64,000 bases of DNA, taken from assembly GCA_037102815.1 (NCBI GenBank), contig BTPP01000008.1, positions 1-64,000 of the forward strand, written 5' to 3'. Origin of the DNA: Neurospora intermedia (Eukaryota > Ascomycota > Sordariomycetes > Sordariales > Sordariaceae). How positions within the stretch are numbered: the first letter of the stretch is position 1; each line of letters starts with the position of its first letter. A model generated the notes under the pieces. That model was not told where the DNA came from. It saw nothing but the letters and a program-made list of their open reading frames with translations, and ran no database searches. The position numbers and the translations under genes were made by a program. Positions 56,615 through 64,000 of this stretch are shown piece by piece.

Positions 56615-59585
56615 ATGACTGTGTTCATTGCCTCGCTGTAAGTTCTCACCAGTTTGGACTCTTTTTTACATTCCATGCGTCTGCATTGCATCTCTGCACC
56701 AGGCTACTTTGTCCGACCCTTCTACCCCCTCGGATGGGTGGGTCCCGATAATGAAAAGATGGGAACGAGGGCATGGATATATTTACTGACTTGCCGGAAA
56801 CCTTTACAGCTTTCTTCCCAAGACCGTTCATTTCAACCTGCCTGGTGCCCGGCCAAGAGGGGCTTCAGCCTCCCAGAAGCCGGCCAGCAAGGCCAAAAAG
56901 CTCGCCCCCAACACTCCTCCCAGCCTCTTCCAGCCTGCACCTAGTCACATCACTCCTCCGCACACACCGACGGAAGACCGCAAGCATCATGACCCTTGGG
57001 CAAACGAGGATGGATTAAAGGTGCAAATTCCCCAAATGCCCTTCTCTCCCGATGGTAGCTACCGTGCTCCAATCGATCGAAGCTCTCCGACATGGGGTGG
57101 CCGGCCGGACCAGCCGATGTCCCGTGCGAACTCTCCCCCGCCTCCTTCCCTGATCAACAGCAGCCGTGCTCTAAATCAGAAGGCCAGAGAAATGGGTCGC
57201 CAAGGCATCACGCAGCCTCGGAGCCTCGTGAGAAGTGAAAGCCATGATCGAGTGTTCGCACACGCCGACTGGAAGATCGTTAGCGCCGATCAGGGTAACG
57301 GTGGCTTGCGCAACGCCGCCGAGGCAGCTGCCAGGGATGGCAAGCTTGGAGAGTACACATGGATTGGCACCTTGGGCATGCCCACGGACGCTCTCCAGGG
57401 TACTCAGCAACTTCAGGACATTGATGACAGACTTGCCACCGAGCACGACATGCTGGCTGTTTTCTGTTCAGACAAAGACTTCGACGGTCATTATTCCCAC
57501 TTTTGCAAGCAGATCTTGTGGCCCGTTTTCCACTACCAGATTCCGGACAACCCAAAGAGCAAGGCGTACGAGGATCACTCATGGAAGTACTACGTAAACG
57601 TCAACCAGGCGTTTGCCGACAAGATTGTTAAGAACTGGAAGAAAGGAGACACGGTCTGGATCCACGATTACCACCTCCTCTTGGTCCCTGGAATGATTAG
57701 GAAGAAGATTCCCGAAGCCAAGATTGGGTTCTTCCTGCACGTTGCCTTCCCTTCTTCGGAGGTTTTTAGATGTCTAGCTGTTCGCAAGGAGTTGCTTGAA
57801 GGCATGCTCGGCGCCAACCTCATTGGATTCCAGATCCGTGAGTATGCCAGACATTTCCTCCAGACTTGCAGCCGCATTCTGAGCGTTGAGGCCACCCCAG
57901 ATGGTCTTCAGCTTGAGGACCGTTTTGTCGACGTCATCAACCTCCCGATCGGTATTGACCCTGTTAGCCTCAGTCGTCACCGTGGTGAAAGTGAAGTTAA
58001 GCGCTGGCTGGACATCATGCGTGAGCGCTATGCAGGCAAGAAGCTTATCGTAGCCCGCGACAAGCTTGACCACGTTCGCGGCGTGCGTCAGAAGCTCCTC
58101 TCTTACGAGATGTTCTTGAACATGAACCCTGAGTGGAGGGACAAGGTCGTTCTGATTCAGGTTGCCCTTTCAACAAGCGAAAAGAGCGAGTTGGACGCTA
58201 CCGTTTCTGACATTGTCACCCGCGTCAACTCTTCGTGGGCCAATTTGGCATATCAACCTGTGGTCTACCTCAAGCAGGACATCGACTACGCCCAGTACCT
58301 TGCGTTATTGAGCATTGCTGATGCTCTCATGATCACCAGTCAACGTGAAGGCATGAACCTCACATCCCACGAATACCTTTTCTGTCAGGATGGCAAGTTC
58401 AGCGAGAAGAAGCACGGCTCATTGATCCTTTCTGAGTTCACGGGTACTTCCTCGTTGTTCAACGGAAATGAGTTGTCGGTGAACCCTTGGGACTACAGGG
58501 CTTGTGCAGATGCCATCAAGAAGGCTCTCGAGATGGAAGGCGAGGAGAAGGAGCGCCGCTGGAAGAACCTATCCGAGGCCGTCAACGTTCACACAGGCTC
58601 GCATTGGTTCTCAGAGTTCATGCTCCGCCTAGATAAGGTCTACGAGGAGCAACATAGTCGCGATCAGACCGCAGTACCTCGCCTCTCGATGACGACGTTG
58701 TTGCAGCAATACGAGCGCACTAAACGCCGCCTGTTCATCATTGACTTTGAGGGAACCCTTGTCAGCTGGGGCCCCGTTAATCAAATCATTCCGGTCAGCC
58801 CTCAACGCACACTGGATGTTCTCAACGATCTTCTGCTCGATGAGCGCAACACCATTTATGTTATGTCTGGTAGACGTCCAGAGGAGCTGGACCGTATCTT
58901 CCGCCGCGTTACTAACCTCGGCTTGATCGCCGAAAGCGGATGCTATCTCAAGGACTGCGGAAGCAACACTTGGACCGAAATGGCTGATGCCAACAAGATC
59001 CGCTCTTGGAAGAGTTCACTCCGGGACATCATGACCTACTACTTGGAGCGTACGCCGGGAGCGGCGATTGAGGAACGTCGCTGCTCCTTGGTGTTCCACT
59101 ACAAGTCTGCGGATGATTACGAGACGGCCACTACACAAGCTTCTGACTTGGCCAGCCACATCAATGACGCCTGCGAGGACCAACGTGTTCACGCTATTCC
59201 GATGGACGGTTGTGTGCTTGTTGAGCCCATAGATTGGACCAAGAGCACCGCGGCCCAGAAGATCTTTGATGATTTGCAGCAACGGATGGGGCCGGATGAG
59301 AAGCACAAATCCCCGGTTGACTTCCTCATGGTTGTTGGCGACGGTCGTGACGACGAGAAGGTCTTCAAGTGGGCCAACCAGTTGGGCACTGATGGAACAG
59401 TACAGGAGGTGGTGACTGTTAGCCTTGGCAATAGAAACACTGAGGCTAAGGCGACGGTGACCCAGGGCGTTAGTGGTAAGCAGATCTCTCTTTATTTCTT
59501 TTGTTTTTGAAGCAGTTGCTAATGTGGTTTATGTGATTGTGTAGGCGTTCTCGCAGCTCTCCAGAAGCTATCCCAAGTCGTGTAA
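56615..59585 (+). CDS. Trehalose synthase complex subunit, TPS3/TSL1 type
   Basis: Three exons (56615-56637, 56810-59475, 59545-59585) give 909 residues. The start MTVFIASLFLPKTVHF, assembled across intron 1, matches the N-terminal signature of yeast Tps3/Tsl1 and fungal TslA rather than Tps1 or Tps2. A Pro-rich linker precedes a GT20 glycosyltransferase domain (residues ~130-610) and a HAD trehalose-phosphatase domain (~640-895). Both keep the fold but have altered catalytic positions: DKLDHVRG at 425-432 where active enzymes have (D/E)RLDY(I/S)KG, REGMNL near 521 where RDGMNL is usual, and DFEGTL at 653 where the phosphatase needs DxDGTL. VMSGRRPEEL and VGDGRDDEKVF are kept. It is therefore most likely a regulatory, non-catalytic subunit controlling trehalose synthesis in the cytosol. 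Confidence 0.9.
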
Positions 59586-61268
59586 GCAGTAGCCTTCTCT
59601 TTGAGGCCACATTTACCGACTCATGACATATAGGGTTCCTGCTGAGCATCAGCGTCGTCGAAGTTCTATAACTATTCCGTCTCTCGTCAATATGTGAGCA
59701 ATCCGGGCGTTGCTTGTTTGCTTTGCTGCAGCATCCCCCCTTTTGCGTGGCGTTTTGCGTTGGTGGAATTTTTGGCATTTTGTATCGCAAGTCCTCTCCA
59801 GTATCGGAGGGTGCCTGCTTTCAATGCCTCCTCTCCTTTTATGATATGTTTTCTTTTCACTTCATTTTCGTCAATGTTTTCTTGCAGCACCACACACATG
59901 TTCATCGATTTGCCCAGCGATCTGCGATCATCAAGCACTGCATGGAAAAATCTGGAAGCTAAGGGAACTCGTTTAGCGACAGAAAGGACACGGTCTTGAC
60001 GAACACTACATTGGGCGGCGGTGTGTACATGTATGGTGGTGATTCTCTTTCTTCTTTTACGGCAACAATGACACGTGGTATGGAAAGCATGGGATTATGG
60101 GAAACGGAAAATGGGGCGCATCATGATCATTCTTACACTGCACCACAAGGTAGTATATATATATAGAACAAGGTAGCCAGGCGCTGGCATGGTTTATCGG
60201 TTTCTTATAAAACTTTTTTCGTCTGTTTGTGTTTTCTTGTTGAGATAACTTGAGCATATTTGCCTTGTGATATGCAACGAGACAAGCCGCAATCATATGA
60301 ATCGGATATTATTCACAGTATTGTCGGTACGGTAGTCCAGTCGAGCTTGTCGCAAACAGCAATTCGACATGATGTGGTGCGTGGACGCTACCCTACAGAG
60401 CAAGAAAGGTGTCAGTATCATACTGCACGCTGGGCGTTGCATTCCATGTATCTCGAAGACCAGGCACTCGCTCGCATACCTGCCCCGTCGTACGATGCAA
60501 TGCTCATATGCATTGATACCACTTCCAGTCTCAAAACTCCCGTCTCGATCATATAAAGAAGAGAGAAAGTAGACGGTCATTGAGGGGAATGTCGCGATGG
60601 TGACGATGACATCACTTCCCCAGAACTGTCCATACTGTAGTGTATTGTTCATAAAGGACTGCATCCCTGACCTCCCACTGCGGGATGCCCCTGGGCTATG
60701 ATGCTTAGTGCGGGGCAGGGCAGGTGAAGAAATGGCGGGGCAGTAAAGTGCTGTGTCATCAATCAACCCCTGTCAACTTCCACGTACCTACCTACGGCAA
60801 CGACATCGGGCGTCCGGCATTGATGCATGCGTCTCGGCCGTATATCGGAGAGCCGCAGGATCCTTGGGAACCTCGATGACTGGATGACCGTTTGTCTTTT
60901 TTCTTTTGATTTTGCCTTCTTTTCGTACTCTGAACAAGTTCTGAGCAGTTAGACGAGATAATTCCAAAGCGTCAGCGGTACAGGTTAGTTACGGGCTTCT
61001 TCGAGTTAGGCCTGCCAATTGTTGCGGTTCGTCTGAGGGAAATTTGGTATTATTTATCCCGCCATGTTGCACAAAGACATACATCGCCTGAACTTTTCTG
61101 AGATTCATCTGACAATCTTGCGCCACTCTACCCGTCTCCTACCTCTAGGTACTTCTAACATTCCCGAAGCTGACAAAGAGTCATTACTAGAAACTGTTGA
61201 CCAGAATACAACCTTTTCAATAATATTCGCTGTAGACCAGTTCTAGTCCCGAAAAAAAGATCCGCGCC
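59586..61268. other. Spacer
   Basis: 3' flank of the trehalose-complex gene and 5' flank of the aminotransferase. A TA run lies near 60155, and a TACCTCTA octamer at 61140 is within 130 bp of the aminotransferase ATG. No gene seen. Confidence 0.6.
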
Positions 61269-63092
61269 ATGGCGAACTTCCCTCCTCCTCCGGTCAGCAC
61301 CATCGACTGGTCCAACGTCGGATTCAAGGTCCGCGAAGGTAGGTAGTGGAATAGGCCCGAGTCCCTGCATGTCCTCTGCCAGATCCCTTCTACCTCTACA
61401 CATCTAGTCTTCTGCGACCATCCATGTTCCAATGTATCCATGGGTTGGACGAGGAAATACAATGAAGCCAATCTCCGCGACTACGCGTAACACGAACAAA
61501 GCAACAGTCCGCTAACGTCTAATTCTTTTCACTTCACAGTCAACGGTCATATCGAGTCTTCCTACTCCGTCAAGACGGGAAAATGGTCCCCGCTCAAGTT
61601 CGTCAGCGACCCCTACTTGCGCATGCATGGCATGGCGCCCGCCCTCAACTACGGCCAGCAAGCGTACGAAGGGCTCAAGGCCTTCCGTCTTCCCGGCAAC
61701 GACTCGATTGCCATTTTCCGCGCCGACAAGAACGCGAGCCGCATGCAGCACTCGGCCGAGTACATCAGCATTCCGCCCGTGCCGGTCGACCTGTTCATTG
61801 ACGCCGTGAAAGCGGCCGTGGCTCTCAACGCCGAGTTCGTCCCACCCCACGAGACGGGCGCGGCCCTTTACATTCGCCCTCAGATCTTTGGAAGCTCCGC
61901 GCAGCTCGGTCTCAGCCCGCCCGAGGAGTATCTCTTCTCCGTCTTTGTCATCCCTACGGGCGTGTACCATGGTACTCACCCCGTCAAGGCGCTCATCCTG
62001 GAGGAGTTTGACCGTGCCGCGCCCAACGGTACCGGTAGCGCCAAGGTTGGTGGTAACTATGCGCCTGTGCTCCGCTGGAGTGACAAGGCCCGCAAGGAGG
62101 GCTATGATATCACCCTCCATTTGGACAGTGCTAGGCACGAGGAGGTCGACGAGTTTAGCACCAGTGGGTTCATTGGTGTTCTTCGTGGCGATGGGGGAGA
62201 GGATGACGTTACTGTTGTTGTGCCCAGCTCCAAGGCCGTGATTGATAGTGTCACGAGCGACAGTATCCAGGAGATTGGCAGGAGCTTTGGCTGGAAGGTT
62301 GAGAAGAGACCGGTAAGTGATTTCTGTCTGCTGCTTTCTATTTCCCTTCTTACCTCTACCTTGTGTCCATGCCGACCTCTGCGCGGTTTATTCGTCGGTG
62401 TTTTGTGATCACGGCATGGTGCCGAGATCAGATCAGGGACCCGGGAGTGGTGGAGGCTTCGATTTCAGATGCAAGCCGAAAGTAAAGTGCAACGGCGGGC
62501 ATCCTTGGTGTAGGGTCCAGGCCTTGGGTGACTTACTACCTCTACCTTGCCAATACCTTTTTTTTTTTTACAGGAGAATGACTGCCGAACGGAAGGAGTG
62601 TTCCACAACAGTCGGAGATATTCTTTCCCATGGATCTCAACCGGATATCTGGATCGGATCAGTCGCTAACACCCTGTTCTCCCACCCACACAGATCAAGT
62701 ACTCTGAACTCCCCTCCTTCTCCGAGGTTATGGCCGCTGGTACCGCCGCCGCTCTGGTCCCCATTCGCTCAATCACCAGGCGCGTCAAGACGTCATCTCC
62801 CCAGTCACTCGCTTCCAGCACTGCTACCCAAGAGCACGCTCGTGTCTCCTTCAACAAAGAGGCCGAAGAGGAAACAGTCACCTACCTCCCCGATAACCAG
62901 GAGGACGCCGGGGACCTTTGCCTTAAGCTTCTCTCCCAGCTCAAGGGAATTCAGCTCGGAAAGATCGAGGATAAGCTCGGCTGGCGCTTTGCGGTTACCG
63001 AGGAGGATGGAAAGAAGGCAGAGGGTGCGGAGAAGGCTCGTTCTAATGAGGGTCAGGGCAAGGAGGCGCAGACCGTTGACCAGATGGATTAG
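61269..63092 (+). CDS. Branched-chain amino acid aminotransferase
   Basis: PLP-dependent fold-type IV enzyme that interconverts Leu/Ile/Val and their 2-oxo acids with glutamate. Three exons (61269-61338, 61540-62312, 62694-63092) give 413 residues. Motifs: LNYGQQAYEGLKAFR, SAKVGGNYAPVLRW with the PLP-binding Lys at about residue 192, DEFSTSGFIGV, FGWKVEKRPIKYSEL across intron 2, and AGTAAALVPIRSI near the C-terminus. There is no clear mitochondrial presequence (MANFPPPPVSTIDWSNVGFK), so it is probably cytosolic. Intron 1 is 201 bp and intron 2 is 381 bp, both long for this window and together carrying three TACCTCTA octamers. The C-terminal tail (~25 residues) is Lys/Glu-rich. Confidence 0.94.
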
Positions 63093-64000
63093 AAGACTAG
63101 CTGGGAGGGGTTTTCCTGGGGCATGGCCTAGAGGTTTCTAGGATGGCAAGACGATACAGCGCAACGCCTACTTGGACATGATGCGACATGGCAGGGGACA
63201 AAATCTTGAGCCCGTTCTTGCAATCGGTATTGCGATCTAGGCGTTTGAAGCACAGTGAACATTGCCTTAAGGGGGTTTGCGTGATGCACCTGGTAACATG
63301 CAGGTGGGTACCAAGGGGAGAAGCTTGCGAGAAAGGATATCACATGTCTGGTTGCTTTAAAAGGGACTTTCCGAAACATGTTGGAGTAATCGCGGTGCAC
63401 GTGGGAAGATAAAAGTTGTGCTTCCATCTTTGAGGCATGGTAGTCTTTGCAAATAGGTATTTACGACTGCCCTTTTTCGGCTTTTAGCTCCAATGGGTGT
63501 CTGGTCGCGTGTGACATGATGTGCCTCCGTCTTACCTGGACAACGTCAGACCACTAGAGATGTATTACAAAGGCGCATAAGGAGATGGAGATAGAAAGAA
63601 CAAGCTAGGTAAGGTATGGATGGCTTGAGGCTGTGCAAATCGTTCAAAATCGATGTCGCGAATCGTTTTCCAATGAATAACGTAAAAAAAGCAAAAATGT
63701 CAGAAGCTTCCCCGCACAGGGCACGAAGGATGACATGCCCTGCGAGGGGAAGCGCCTAAAGCGCCCAGGCCGGGAACGATGGTCGGGGGGTCGATCTAGG
63801 GGACAGGCGGGTGGATGGGTGGGTGGAGACCACCATACAGACGTCTGACCAAATCTTGGCGAAACAACCTTAATTCGATGTCACTCCTTGGAGCGAACAA
63901 CACCAAACGATACTTGACGATACCTCTATGTATTTCCTTTGTGGTCTTTCTTTCCAACCAGGAATTCCCTTTCGTACAATTCTTTCGACGCTCAAAGGGC
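63093..64000. other. 3' flank to window edge
   Basis: No gene seen. One TACCTCTA octamer at 63921. Confidence 0.55.

Larger units (their letters stand above)
1370..63928. repeat. Dispersed octamer TAGAGGTA / TACCTCTA, 27 copies
   Basis: By eye I find the octamer starting at 1370, 1554, 1919, 14858, 14871, 15059, 15559, 18954, 25742, 25832, 26077, 26249, 28991, 31500, 37387, 43903, 43948, 44587, 51802, 52205, 52465, 53074, 61140, 61391, 62351, 62537 and 63921. None lies in a coding exon; three lie in aminotransferase introns and one inside the TA-flanked MITE. About two would be expected by chance in both strands. Many sit in longer ACCTACCTCTACC-like contexts. Confidence 0.85.

Overview
The window is nuclear DNA of a filamentous ascomycete. 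It has short introns with GTRNGT donors and CTNAC-like branch points, no operons, long intergenic spacers and an intron-containing tRNA. One gene (26366-28249, minus) matches my memory of the Neurospora crassa cellodextrin transporter CDT-1 almost residue for residue, apart from a few N-terminal differences. A Neurospora species or close relative is therefore the best guess. I saw no bacterial, plasmid or viral segment and no CRISPR array.

Layout. 1-5.2 kb: a partial, frame-disrupted membrane-protein gene running off the left edge, a tRNA-Lys(UUU), and a candidate ORF split at a G9 tract. 5.2-5.8 kb: a SCOC-like short coiled-coil gene. 5.8-17 kb: gene-poor, with one MITE-like element with terminal inverted repeats. 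17-22.3 kb: an anion:cation-symporter MFS permease, a relic of an alcohol-dehydrogenase-type gene, and a DUF1624 (HGSNAT-like) membrane protein. 23.2-25.4 kb: a low-complexity acidic/basic protein whose exon shares a 93-bp block with the left-edge gene, read from the other strand. 26.4-28.2 kb: cdt-1, with a helically phased cluster of CRE-1-type sites upstream. 31.6-34 kb: a pseudokinase fused to a beta-propeller-like region, divergent from a homocysteine S-methyltransferase. 36-39.3 kb: a secreted Ser/Thr-rich protein, an intact-looking MITE with TA target duplication, and an extended SDR that lacks its catalytic tyrosine. 40.5-50.2 kb: hydantoinase/oxoprolinase-DUF917 fusion, Ca2+/H+ exchanger, and ribosome assembly factor Rsa4. 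50.2-56.6 kb: gene-poor. 56.6-63.1 kb: a TPS3/TSL1-type trehalose-complex subunit and a branched-chain aminotransferase.

The genes do not form one pathway. Most are housekeeping or nutrient-uptake genes (cellodextrin uptake, trehalose control, amino-acid metabolism, Ca2+ transport, ribosome assembly). Three predicted proteins keep their fold but have lost signature catalytic residues: the pseudokinase, the SDR and the TPS3-like protein. The strongest non-gene signal is an octamer, TAGAGGTA/TACCTCTA. I count it 27 times, always outside exons, against about two expected by chance. I found no convincing new multi-gene system. The best candidates for something undescribed are this octamer and the 93-bp segment that is coding in opposite senses at two loci.
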